A stretch of 64,000 bases of DNA from an uncultured Aquimarina sp. (lineage in GTDB: Bacteria > Bacteroidota > Bacteroidia > Flavobacteriales > Flavobacteriaceae): positions 124,001-188,000 of the forward strand of contig CANMTP010000001.1 in assembly GCA_947500845.1 (NCBI GenBank), written 5' to 3'. The notes beneath the pieces were generated by a model. It ran no database searches, was not told the DNA's origin, and was given only the letters and a program-made list of their open reading frames with translations. Position numbers and translations under genes: made by a program. Positions 9,249-17,925 of this stretch are shown piece by piece; positions within the stretch are counted from its first letter, which is position 1, and every line of letters starts with the position of its first letter.

Positions 9249-10480
9249 ATACGTTAAACTTCAACATAAAAATAGTCTTTGTTCTTTATTCTTTGCTCTT
9301 TTCTTTTATAGGGAATGCGCAGCAGTTAGATGTATTTATCAATGAAGCCCTAAGAAATAGTCCCGAAATTCAAAAGTTTGAATTGCAGTACAAAATTGCT
9401 TCAGAAAAAGTAAATGAGGTCAATACCTTGCCCAATACAGAGTTGGGTATTGGGTATTTTATTAGTGAACCCGAAACAAGAACAGGAGCACAGCAGTTTA
9501 AAATTTCTGCAAAACAAATGATACCCTGGTTTGGCTCAATCACCGCTAGAGAGAATTATGTAAACGCTCTGGCCGATGCTAAATATGAGGATATTGCAAT
9601 AGCTAAACGAAAACTGGCTGCCGCTGTATCTCAATCCTATTATGATCTTTATGCACTCAAAGCAAAACAACAGGTCTTAGCTAAAAATATAGCCTTACTT
9701 GAGACCTACGAAACTTTAGCTTTAACCTATGTCGAGACAGGTAAAGCTTCTGCGGTTGATATATTGCGATTACAAATAAGACAAAATGAATTGGAGCAAT
9801 CCAGACAGGTGTTGACTCAATTCTATGAAGCTGAACAAACGAAATTCAATAAACTTTTAAACCGAAACAAACCGACTAAGGTCATAGTTATCGACAAACT
9901 AATCATTCCTGCAGAAAATAGTTTACCTAATACAGAGAATTTAGTTTTACATCCAGAATTGATTAAATACGATAGGTTATTTCAGTCAGTTGAGCAGTCA
10001 GAATTGTTAAATCAAAAAGATAAAAAACCTATGATTGGTTTTGGGTTGGATTACATTGCGGTTAATGAACGACCTGATATGAATTTCAGTGATAACGGTA
10101 AGGACGTCATCATGCCTATGGTATCCCTTTCGATTCCAGTTTTCAACAAGAAAAATAAATCACAAACGACGCAAAATAATCTAAGGTTACAAGAGGTTGC
10201 CTATCAAAAGCAAGAGCGACAAAACATTTTAGAAACAGCTTTGGATAAAGCTAACCATAAGAGGATCGCTGCTCGAATAAGTTACAATACTCAAGCCAAA
10301 AATCTAAAACAAGCTAAAGATGCTGAAGAAATTTTAATAAAAAGCTATGAAACGGGTGTCATAGATTTTAATGATGTATTAGATATACAAGAACTACAGT
10401 TAAAGTTCGAAATCAATCAAATTGAATCGGTTTTGAACTTTTATACAGAAACCATAATCATTAATTATTTAACCAATTAA
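9245..10480 (+). CDS. TolC family outer-membrane efflux protein (CusC/CzcC-like)
   Basis: 411 aa with a signal peptide (cleavage near IGNAQQ, about residue 26) and the long helical repeats of outer-membrane factors: two halves each with coiled-coil pairs, at about 60-210 and 270-400. It forms the outer-membrane exit duct for the CusA/CzcA pump. The ATG overlaps the pump gene's stop by 4 bp, so translation is probably coupled, and the next gene starts 1 bp after its stop. Confidence 0.85.
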   Translation: MNTLNFNIKIVFVLYSLLFSFIGNAQQLDVFINEALRNSPEIQKFELQYKIASEKVNEVNTLPNTELGIGYFISEPETRTGAQQFKISAKQMIPWFGSITARENYVNALADAKYEDIAIAKRKLAAAVSQSYYDLYALKAKQQVLAKNIALLETYETLALTYVETGKASAVDILRLQIRQNELEQSRQVLTQFYEAEQTKFNKLLNRNKPTKVIVIDKLIIPAENSLPNTENLVLHPELIKYDRLFQSVEQSELLNQKDKKPMIGFGLDYIAVNERPDMNFSDNGKDVIMPMVSLSIPVFNKKNKSQTTQNNLRLQEVAYQKQERQNILETALDKANHKRIAARISYNTQAKNLKQAKDAEEILIKSYETGVIDFNDVLDIQELQLKFEINQIESVLNFYTETIIINYLTN

Positions 10481-10481
10481 G

Positions 10482-11213
10482 ATGAAACATATATATACAA
10501 TAGAAGGCATGACGTGTAATGGATGCAGAGCTGCAGTAGAAAAGCATCTTCGAGCACACGAACATGTGACCGATGTGGCTGTTTACCTTGACAAAGGTGA
10601 AGCAGAGGTAACGATGAATGAGCATATCAGAACAGATGTATTACAAAAGGCCTTACCAGAAAAATATATATTAACGGAAAAGAATAGTAAAAACATCTTT
10701 ACTTCTAATAAAACTTCGATGGCTCCTCTTGAAGAGGAAAAAAGTAAATTACAGCAATTACTACCCCTTTTATTAATCATTTTCGGAATAAGCGTTGCCA
10801 GTGTTTTATTGCATTATAAAAATTGGAGCTGGAGCGAGTTTATGCTCGATTTTATGGGCTTATTTTTTATCGTATTCAGTTTCTTTAAAATGTTAGATTT
10901 AAATGGCTTTCCCGAATCATTTAGAATGTACGATCCATTAGCAAAACAGTTACCGATTTATGGATGGATATACCCTTTCATTGAAACTGCGTTGGGAATC
11001 ATGTTTTTAATGCGTTTTGAAATTCAAATTGCGCTAATCATCACTTTAATAGTGTTAAGTATAACTACGGTGGGCGTTACAAAGACACTTTTAGATAAAA
11101 AATCCATTCGTTGTGCTTGTTTGGGTACTGCTTTAAAGTTACCGATGACCGAAGCTACATTTATAGAGAATGCTATCATGATAGGAATGGCAATTTTGAT
11201 GTTATCTTTTTAA
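10482..11213 (+). CDS. HMA domain fused to a MauE/DoxX-like membrane domain
   Basis: 243 aa. Residues 1-65 are a heavy-metal-associated domain with the MTCNGC metal-binding motif (GMTCNGCRAAVEKHL). Residues 88-240 contain about four hydrophobic helices of the MauE-like type, with a loop CACLGTALKLPMT containing a conserved Cys-x-Cys pair. The protein probably binds Cu(I) on the cytoplasmic face and may pass metal or electrons across the membrane; in Bacteroidota this fusion accompanies CusA-type operons. It starts 1 bp after the TolC-type gene and is followed 12 bp later by the DUF305 gene. The precise function is not known. Confidence 0.8.
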   Translation: MKHIYTIEGMTCNGCRAAVEKHLRAHEHVTDVAVYLDKGEAEVTMNEHIRTDVLQKALPEKYILTEKNSKNIFTSNKTSMAPLEEEKSKLQQLLPLLLIIFGISVASVLLHYKNWSWSEFMLDFMGLFFIVFSFFKMLDLNGFPESFRMYDPLAKQLPIYGWIYPFIETALGIMFLMRFEIQIALIITLIVLSITTVGVTKTLLDKKSIRCACLGTALKLPMTEATFIENAIMIGMAILMLSF

Positions 11214-11225
11214 AATTAAAGAATT

Positions 11226-11660
11226 ATGGAAAATTCAAATAAGAACAAGTATACCAATTTTTTTCTCATGTTAGGTGCTTCTTTTGTTACCATGTATGTT
11301 ACTATGTATCTAAATACGTATGCAATAGATCATGTGTATTTTAGTTTGACACGATTTTACATGACTTGTATGGGAATAGCCACTATGGCAGTAATCATGT
11401 TGTTGTTTATGCTCAATATGTATAAAAATAAGAAGAAAAATATCGTCATCCTTACCGAATGTTTCGTATTGTTTGTAACCTCATTAGGATTAGTACGAAC
11501 TCAAGCTCCAATTGTAGGTGATTTACTATGGATGGAAGCCATGATACCACACCACTCTATTGCAATCTTAACCAGCGAGCGTGCAGATATTCAAAATCCT
11601 GAAGTAAAAAAACTGGCAGAAGATATTATAGCGGCACAGAAAAAAGGAATTGAAAAATGA
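11226..11660 (+). CDS. DUF305 family membrane protein
   Basis: 144 aa with three hydrophobic helices (about 10-31, 40-65 and 74-92) followed by a soluble tail with MEAMIPHHSIAILTSERA, the His-His motif typical of DUF305 proteins. DUF305 proteins are often linked to copper handling, and the HH pair and surrounding Met residues are plausible ligands. The short tail ends AAQKKGIEK, and the stop codon overlaps the next start by 4 bp. Its place inside the efflux operon supports a metal-related role; no enzymatic activity is known. Confidence 0.8.
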   Translation: MENSNKNKYTNFFLMLGASFVTMYVTMYLNTYAIDHVYFSLTRFYMTCMGIATMAVIMLLFMLNMYKNKKKNIVILTECFVLFVTSLGLVRTQAPIVGDLLWMEAMIPHHSIAILTSERADIQNPEVKKLAEDIIAAQKKGIEK

Positions 11661-13273
11661 GAAATAATAAGATTTTAGTTTATATAGGTATTCTGGCACT
11701 TGGGGTTTTGTTGGGTAGTTTACTATTTGGTAGCTTGTCAGAAGAAGAAAATATACATCATCATGATAAAGAAGTTAAAACTGATCAAATGTGGACATGT
11801 TCAATGCATCCTCAAATTATACAACCTAAACCAGGAGATTGTCCAATCTGTGGAATGGATTTGATTCCTGCCGAAGTGGAAGAAGAAGGATTATCATCGG
11901 ATCAATTTAAATTAACAGAGAATGCGATGGCCTTGGCAAATATACAGACATCCATGGTAGGCAGTAGTGCTATTGATGGCAACGCAGTAAAATTATCGGG
12001 TAAGATTGTAGAAAATGAAGAAGCTAATGCGATTCAGGTGAGTTATTTTTCAGGAAGAATCGAACGGCTTTATGTTAGTTTTACCGGAGAAGAGGTACGA
12101 AACGGCCAATTATTGGCAACCATCTATTCTCCCGAACTTTTTGCTGCACAACAAGAATTAATTACAGCCTCATCATTAAAAGAGTCACAACCCAATCTGT
12201 ATAAAGCAGTACGTAATAAATTAAAGTTGTGGAAGCTGTCTGAAAGCCAGATCAATCAAATAGAAACTTCTGGTAAAGTAAGAGAAAACTTCCCTGTATA
12301 TGCAACAGTTTCAGGGACGGTGTCAGAAAAATTAGTAGAAGAAGGAGCCTCTGTTCAGCAAGGACAACCGTTATTAAAGATTACTAATTTAGCAACGGTT
12401 TGGGGAAATTTTGATGTTTATGAACAACAAATTGATCTGGTTAAAAAAGGACAAGAGATTGTCATAGCAACTAATGCCCATCCTAACCAAAAGTTTAAAG
12501 GAAAAGTAGCTTTTATTGATCCTGTTATGAATACAAGAACACGAATCGTAACATTACGAGTAGTTTTAAATAACCAAAATGATGAATTAAAGCCAGGTAT
12601 GTTCGTAGAAGGGACAATAAAGGGTGTTAATGTAAGAGAAGAAGCAGTACTACGTATACCATCATCTGCTATACTTTGGACCGGGAAACGTTCGGTAGTG
12701 TATGTAAAAGTAAATTCTGACACTCCTGTTTTTGAAATGAAAGAAGTGATTCTGGGTAATAAAATTGGAGATAGTTATGAAATTCTAGAAGGTTTGACTG
12801 CTGGTGATGAAATTGTAACCAACGGTACTTTTACTGTGGACGCTGCCGCACAGCTACAGGGTAAAAGATCAATGATGAATACGAAAAAAGAAAAACATCA
12901 GTCTAAAAGCGGTAGCAGAGAGAAAATTCAAGAAACTCAAGCAATGGCTATGACGAATATAAACTTTGGGGTAAGGGGCAATTGTGAAATGTGTAAAAAT
13001 ACCATAGAAAAAGCGGCTAATAGTGTAGAAGGTGTTGTAAGCGCAAATTGGAGTGTAGATCATAAAAAAATAGAGGTATCTTTTGACGATACCAAAACTA
13101 ACGAGATGAATATTCACAAAGCCATAGCGGCATCGGGTTATGACACCGAGAAGTTGGCAGGTGATACAGAAGCATATAAAAGCTTACCATCTTGTTGTCA
13201 ATATAGTCGAAACATGAAAATGAATCAATCGGAAGAAGAGAAAGCTGAGAATCATTCTGTTCATCATCATTAA
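11657..13273 (+). CDS. cusB: CusB-type periplasmic adaptor with heavy-metal binding and HMA domains
   Basis: 538 aa membrane-fusion protein linking the RND pump to the TolC-type duct. In order: an N-terminal membrane anchor (about 7-24), a His-rich linker (IHHHDK), a heavy-metal-binding domain with WTCSMHPQI...GDCPICGMDLIP (about 46-73), the barrel-sandwich and helical hairpin region (about 100-220), beta-barrel and membrane-proximal domains to about 395, and an extra C-terminal HMA domain (about 430-500) with a GNCEMCKN motif, then LPSCCQY and a His tail ending SVHHH. The added HMA domain and Cys/His tail give at least three metal sites and favour a chaperone role handing copper to CusA. It is the last gene of the operon. 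Confidence 0.9.
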   Translation: MRNNKILVYIGILALGVLLGSLLFGSLSEEENIHHHDKEVKTDQMWTCSMHPQIIQPKPGDCPICGMDLIPAEVEEEGLSSDQFKLTENAMALANIQTSMVGSSAIDGNAVKLSGKIVENEEANAIQVSYFSGRIERLYVSFTGEEVRNGQLLATIYSPELFAAQQELITASSLKESQPNLYKAVRNKLKLWKLSESQINQIETSGKVRENFPVYATVSGTVSEKLVEEGASVQQGQPLLKITNLATVWGNFDVYEQQIDLVKKGQEIVIATNAHPNQKFKGKVAFIDPVMNTRTRIVTLRVVLNNQNDELKPGMFVEGTIKGVNVREEAVLRIPSSAILWTGKRSVVYVKVNSDTPVFEMKEVILGNKIGDSYEILEGLTAGDEIVTNGTFTVDAAAQLQGKRSMMNTKKEKHQSKSGSREKIQETQAMAMTNINFGVRGNCEMCKNTIEKAANSVEGVVSANWSVDHKKIEVSFDDTKTNEMNIHKAIAASGYDTEKLAGDTEAYKSLPSCCQYSRNMKMNQSEEEKAENHSVHHH

Positions 13274-13523
13274 ATCAAAATATAGCTGAGGATACTCAAA
13301 CAAATTTGTAGATGGCTACATAAATAGAACGATATTTTTAAGGCTACCGGGATTTATTAATTAAGTAATCCACTAAAATGAATGTTTCCTTTGATCAATA
13401 AAGGTTGGTATAGTGATAGCGGCTATAGATTAATATGAAATTACAATTTAATTAAATAAAATCCCCAAAGGCACGATTTGGAAGTTCCGGATACCCTAAA
13501 CCGACTTGCCACTCTTAGTTTTT

Positions 13524-13670
13524 TTAATGATCTATTGATTTAATGGTCATTCTCTGGGGATTACCATATAAAATTAAAGAATTGGTTAAAGTACCGTTGA
13601 GCTCAAAAACATTTTTATTGTGCTCTATTGAAAAATTATGATAAAGTTTAGTGTCTACTACTATTTTCAT
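13524..13670 (-). CDS. Possible small hypothetical protein (48 aa)
   Basis: From the ATG at 13670 the ORF reads MKIVVDTKLYHNFSIE... with a plausible alternation of beta-strand-like segments (IVVDTKLY, FELNGTLTNSLILYG) and ends MTIKSIDH. The composition looks more protein-like than random AT-rich DNA, but no family is recognised and no ribosome-binding site stands out. It could be a remnant of a longer gene. Confidence 0.25.
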   Translation of the reverse strand: MKIVVDTKLYHNFSIEHNKNVFELNGTLTNSLILYGNPQRMTIKSIDH

Positions 13671-13715
13671 TAAATCAATTATTGTAAGTCTGTAATTAAT
13701 CACAAATATGATCGT

Positions 13716-13800
13716 CAACCTGAACTTGTTTCAGGTTCTCAAGCTAATTCGCTATTTATGGATGTAATGAGATTCCGGATTAAATTCGCAATGACGCCAA
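13716..13800. repeat. Dispersed intergenic repeat-like segment with short dyad
   Basis: CCTGAACTTGTTTCAGG at 13719-13735 is a perfect 6-bp inverted repeat with a 5-nt loop. It is followed by a stretch whose complement reads like the GTCATTGCGAATTTAATCCGG intergenic repeats seen in many Flavobacteria. It is probably a non-coding dispersed repeat; copy number cannot be judged in one window. Confidence 0.4.
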
Positions 13801-13940
13801 AAGTATCCTTATTACCTAAAACTGATATTCACAAATCAATTTTTCATCTTTATGATCTGGTACTTGATCGCAGTATTTGAAAACCAAAATAATTGTTAAT
13901 TAACAAGTGCGATTAAGGGCATTTTGATATTTTCGTCAGC

Positions 13941-14249
13941 ATGAAGAGATCCAGAAGGACTTTTTGCATAACTTTTTTTCTACTTGTAATATTTACATTA
14001 CTTCGAGTAGTAAATCTTCATACGTTTACACATTTATTAGGAGAAGACTTAGAACATTGCGAATATTGTGAGTTCATTTATCAGAATGAAAAGAACAATT
14101 CGTTATCTCCTCATGAATCTGACCAGGAATATGCAGTATCTTCAATATTTTTTCCGGAAGTCATAGAAAACTCCCAGTACTATGGTTTCGTTTTCAAAAA
14201 ATCTACACTTTTCGATTACGTTTTCAATAAGCCACCACCTCTGGTTTAA
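13941..14249 (+). CDS. Small secreted/anchored Cys-His protein with C-terminal PPP
   Basis: 102 aa: an N-terminal hydrophobic segment (residues 8-24), then HTFTHLLGEDLEHCEYCEF (about 28-46) with two His residues and an HCxxC metal-like motif, then an acidic linker and a C-terminus ending NKPPPLV. The layout (membrane or signal segment, His/Cys cluster, terminal PPP) mirrors the HYC_CC_PP protein at 4965, although the sequence is different. It lies 295 bp upstream of a TonB receptor in a locus with other His-rich proteins, so a periplasmic metal-binding role is inferred. Family not recognised. Confidence 0.6.
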   Translation: MKRSRRTFCITFFLLVIFTLLRVVNLHTFTHLLGEDLEHCEYCEFIYQNEKNNSLSPHESDQEYAVSSIFFPEVIENSQYYGFVFKKSTLFDYVFNKPPPLV

Positions 14250-14544
14250 TATCTGGACTCTTAATTTTCTTACGAGAAATAAGCTCTAATAGGTTTAGTT
14301 TCTAAAGTATTTCTTTTGCTAATGAAAGATGATATTCGTGTATTCTGTGATCTTCTTTTCATATGCCTTAATATTTAAAGTAAGATTTTGAGTGTGTCCT
14401 CTTTAGGGTATGCTAATCGCGTGAACACCATAGTAAATTATCACACTGTGGTCTTTGATAGCGTTTAGCGATTTGCCGGCTATGTAATAATGATTTCATT
14501 AAAGAAACTCCTGTTTCTTCACTACACTCAAAATTATTGGTAGT

Positions 14545-16932
14545 ATGTCAAAAGTTAAATTATATAACTTTCTGCATATAATATTGATCATAGCAATATT
14601 TAGCTGTGATTTTAATATGCAATCCCAGAGTATCTCAGGTTATATCATGAATCGAAATGGTGAGCCGATTGAAGCTGCCACGATTACCCTGCACCCCATA
14701 AAAAAGAATACTATCTCTAATAGTAAGGGATACTACAGCATTTCTTTAACGAAAAAAGACACGCTTTCATATTTAGAAGTGAATCATATAGCCTTTTTGA
14801 GTAAAGAAATAACCATGGTAAATCAAGACCACATATCTTCCTTAAATATTATACTCAACGAAAAAATTACAGACCTCGAAGAGGTTGTCTTAATGCAACC
14901 TCTTGGTTATCAAAATGTAATTAATAGCTCTCAATCAGTAATCACCGTAAATAAAGATTTTCTTTCAAAAAGTAACTTATCAACCTTTGCGGGAGCTCTA
15001 GAGGCATTACCCGGTCTCAATACAATGAATTTGGGAGTTGGTATTGCGAAACCAATGATTAGAGGTATGGGTTTTAATCGCATCCTTGTTAATAATCGTG
15101 GCATTAAACAAGAAGGGCAGCAATGGGGCGCAGATCATGGTCTGGAAATCGATCCTTTTGATGTAGAAAACGTAGAGATTATCAAGGGCCCTGCATCTTT
15201 GCTTTTTGGCTCTGATGGGATAGGTGGAGTGATCAATATTAAGGATAATCAGCCGTTACCCGAAAGTGGTAATTTGATAAGTTTGAATACGGTATATCAA
15301 ACGAATAACAGAGCGATTTCAAATTCCTTTGAATGGAAAGGAAGAAAAAATAAATGGTTTTATGGGACGAGAATTACTCACCAGAATTATGGCGATTACA
15401 CAGTACCTACAGATCAATTTACATATGCAGGATTCAATTTACCAATTTTTGATAATAGGCTAAAGAATACAGCAGGAAATGAATTTCATTTTAGTGCTTC
15501 GTTGGGGTATGAGTCAGAAAATTTTAGAACTAGCCTGAAGTTCACAAGTTTTAATCAAAAAGCAGGAATTTTTACCGGAGCTATAGGTCTACCAAGAGCT
15601 TATAATCTTCAACATAATGGAGATTTTAGGAATATAGATTTCCCTCGTCAGGAAAATCAACACCATATGGTCACCAATACTACCACTTTTAATTTTGGTT
15701 CTCAAAAATTAGAAATCAATCTTGGCTATCAACATAATATTCGTGAAGAATTATCCTTTCCCGGTGCACACGGTATAGCTGCAGACCAAGTGTCATCTAA
15801 TCTGGCTTTAGGTTTGTATTTAGATACGTATTCGGCCAACATAAAGTATGAGATCAACCCTAATGCCTATCATCATATTGTATTTGGTTCGCAATCTCAG
15901 TATATGCACAATAAAAAAGATGGATTCGAATATTTACTTCCTGTTTTTGATAGTTTTCAATTGGGATTTTATCATTATCAATTATTTCAAATTGATAAGA
16001 AATGGACAATTAACGGTGGATTAAGATATGATCTGGGATTACACGATATTCAACAACATTTGCAACCGGTATATGATAGAGAAACATTGCAGCCTACTGG
16101 CGAACTTATGGAGCGAACACCCGCATTCGATAGAAATTTTGGCAATGTAAGTGGTGCAACTGGAGTTGTGTATAAAGTTGACAAACAAAACCACCTAAAA
16201 CTAAATTTGGGAAATAGTTTCCGATTCCCAACAGCTATAGAATTATCCAGTAATGGGGTACATCATGGTAATTTTAGGCACGAGATAGGAGATCAAGATC
16301 TACAGGTAGAGAAAGGATATCAGGTAGACTTTACATATCTACATCAATCAGAAAATACGTATCTCGAACTATCTGCTTTTTATGCACTCTATCAAGAGTA
16401 TATTTATTTAGCACCAACAGGTAATTTTTCTTTTCTGGCCTCTGGTGGTACAATGTGGCAGTATCAACAAAATGATGCCATATTCAATGGTTTCGAGATT
16501 GCTGTCAGTCATCAATTCCCCTTCCACCTTAAAACAGATGTGGCCATAGATTTTGTACAGAATATCAATAGGGATACCAGGTTACCGTTACCACTAACTC
16601 CTGCACCTTCTATACTCACAAGCCTTGAGTTTAACCGTTTTTTGAATACATCAAAAACATTTGATGAAGAATACCTATTCGTTTCAGGGAGATACAATTT
16701 TGAGCAGGATCAAATAGATAGAAACGAAAGTAGTACCCCTGATAGTTTTATTATCGATTTGGGTTTAGGGTTAACAATAAACCTAATGTCACAATCTATA
16801 CGATGTAAGCTAAGTGTTAATAACGTTTTTGATGTTCAATACTTTAATCATATCAGCAGGTATCGATTAATAAATCTACCAGAACCCGGCAGAAATTTTA
16901 TGTTTTCAGTCCAAATACCTATTAAATTTTAA
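14545..16932 (+). CDS. TonB-dependent outer-membrane receptor with carboxypeptidase-like N-terminal domain
   Basis: 795 aa. A signal peptide (about 1-28) is followed by a CarboxypepD_reg-like beta domain (SISGYIMNRNGEPIEAATITL, about 29-110), a plug domain (about 125-235, with MIRGMGFNRILVNNRGI and the VEIIKGPASLLFGSDGIGGVINI motif) and a 22-strand-type barrel ending in the aromatic-terminated strand FMFSVQIPIKF. It imports a scarce ligand across the outer membrane with TonB energy. There is no SusD partner, so a metal complex or small chelate is more likely than a glycan. The two following lipoproteins both carry His clusters, supporting a metal substrate (zinc or another ion; inferred). Confidence 0.85.
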   Translation: MSKVKLYNFLHIILIIAIFSCDFNMQSQSISGYIMNRNGEPIEAATITLHPIKKNTISNSKGYYSISLTKKDTLSYLEVNHIAFLSKEITMVNQDHISSLNIILNEKITDLEEVVLMQPLGYQNVINSSQSVITVNKDFLSKSNLSTFAGALEALPGLNTMNLGVGIAKPMIRGMGFNRILVNNRGIKQEGQQWGADHGLEIDPFDVENVEIIKGPASLLFGSDGIGGVINIKDNQPLPESGNLISLNTVYQTNNRAISNSFEWKGRKNKWFYGTRITHQNYGDYTVPTDQFTYAGFNLPIFDNRLKNTAGNEFHFSASLGYESENFRTSLKFTSFNQKAGIFTGAIGLPRAYNLQHNGDFRNIDFPRQENQHHMVTNTTTFNFGSQKLEINLGYQHNIREELSFPGAHGIAADQVSSNLALGLYLDTYSANIKYEINPNAYHHIVFGSQSQYMHNKKDGFEYLLPVFDSFQLGFYHYQLFQIDKKWTINGGLRYDLGLHDIQQHLQPVYDRETLQPTGELMERTPAFDRNFGNVSGATGVVYKVDKQNHLKLNLGNSFRFPTAIELSSNGVHHGNFRHEIGDQDLQVEKGYQVDFTYLHQSENTYLELSAFYALYQEYIYLAPTGNFSFLASGGTMWQYQQNDAIFNGFEIAVSHQFPFHLKTDVAIDFVQNINRDTRLPLPLTPAPSILTSLEFNRFLNTSKTFDEEYLFVSGRYNFEQDQIDRNESSTPDSFIIDLGLGLTINLMSQSIRCKLSVNNVFDVQYFNHISRYRLINLPEPGRNFMFSVQIPIKF

Positions 16933-16994
16933 TCTAATATAAAAATGAAAATTAATATGAAAATTCTCATTTCAAACCGAAGTCAAATCAAAAA

Positions 16995-17909
16995 TTGAAA
17001 CCTATGAAATTACACAAATTATTATGGATGTCAAGCTGTTTGCTACTGATCTCTTGTTTAGGAGACGATGATACAGGAGATACAGATCTATCTGCGCCTA
17101 AGATCAGGGCTAATGATAATCTCTCGGTAATCCAACCTGATCACTTTATGAGAACAACTGTTGATGATACAGAAATTCCGCTAGCTTTTACTGTCGAAGA
17201 TGACAATGGTATACAGGAAATTAAAATAGAATCTCATAGTGGTTTTGATGGCCATACACATGGAAAATCTATGACACCTAAAAATTCAAGATTTAAATTG
17301 TTTAGTTATTTCGAACTCATTGGAAATGAAGACATTCAGAATGCAAAACGATTTATAAGAAGCTCTGAAGATCAAAAGAATATTTATCTTGATGAACGCA
17401 ATACCCAGATCGACTCTGATGATCTGATTCTTGCCGGGCCCTATCATTTTTCTATACAGGCGACAGATATAGCTGGAAATCAAACACGGTATCAAGATAA
17501 TTCTACATACCATACAACATTATATATCAACAGATCGTATGCTCCTCAAATTGATATATCCAGTATTGATATTCCAGGAAAAAAAATCTCAGGAAAGATC
17601 ATAAGAAACCTATCGCATTCTGCATCCTCTGATATAACTTTTTTATGGATTTATATAGAGCAACCAAATTCAAACAATCAAGCTCAAGAAGGTACTATTG
17701 TTAAAGAGTGGATTTGGGGTAGATCTAACTGGCCACATCAATTCAGACCTAATGAAGGCCAGCCACTTCCGGATATAAAACAGTTAGACCTTGGTACTTT
17801 ACTTGAAAATGATACTGATTTCTATTCAAATCTATCAGGAAATAAGTTTTGTATTTGGGCAGAAGACACTAATGGAAATATAACCGTAAACAAATTACCT
17901 ATTAACTAA
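16995..17909 (+). CDS. DUF4625-type lipoprotein with His-rich motif
   Basis: 304 aa. Lipobox LLISCLGDDD places the lipidated Cys near residue 17. The mature part has two beta-sandwich repeats (about 30-165 and 170-300), the first containing EIKIESHSGFDGHTHGK (about 76-92), the His-rich loop typical of DUF4625 proteins; the second ends with CIWAEDTNGN. The family is common next to TonB receptors in Bacteroidota and is probably exported to the outer membrane surface or periplasm. It lies 62 bp after the receptor and 16 bp before the propeller lipoprotein, so the three likely form one operon. Metal capture is inferred from the His motif. Confidence 0.75.
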   Translation: MKPMKLHKLLWMSSCLLLISCLGDDDTGDTDLSAPKIRANDNLSVIQPDHFMRTTVDDTEIPLAFTVEDDNGIQEIKIESHSGFDGHTHGKSMTPKNSRFKLFSYFELIGNEDIQNAKRFIRSSEDQKNIYLDERNTQIDSDDLILAGPYHFSIQATDIAGNQTRYQDNSTYHTTLYINRSYAPQIDISSIDIPGKKISGKIIRNLSHSASSDITFLWIYIEQPNSNNQAQEGTIVKEWIWGRSNWPHQFRPNEGQPLPDIKQLDLGTLLENDTDFYSNLSGNKFCIWAEDTNGNITVNKLPIN

Positions 17910-17925
17910 TTTAAATTTTAAACAC

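Larger units (their letters stand above)
13274..13940. other. Intergenic stretch, 667 bp, with dispersed-repeat-like DNA
   Basis: It holds one possible small minus-strand ORF (13524-13670) and a repeat-like segment at 13716-13800, both listed separately. I see no other supported gene and no clear terminator hairpin for the efflux operon. Confidence 0.5.

Noticed and set aside
14400-14480. Short hairpin (ACCATAGT with ACTGTGGT) upstream of the TonB receptor, considered as a riboswitch
   Set aside because: It does not resemble the cobalamin or other riboswitch cores I know; eight base pairs are expected by chance.
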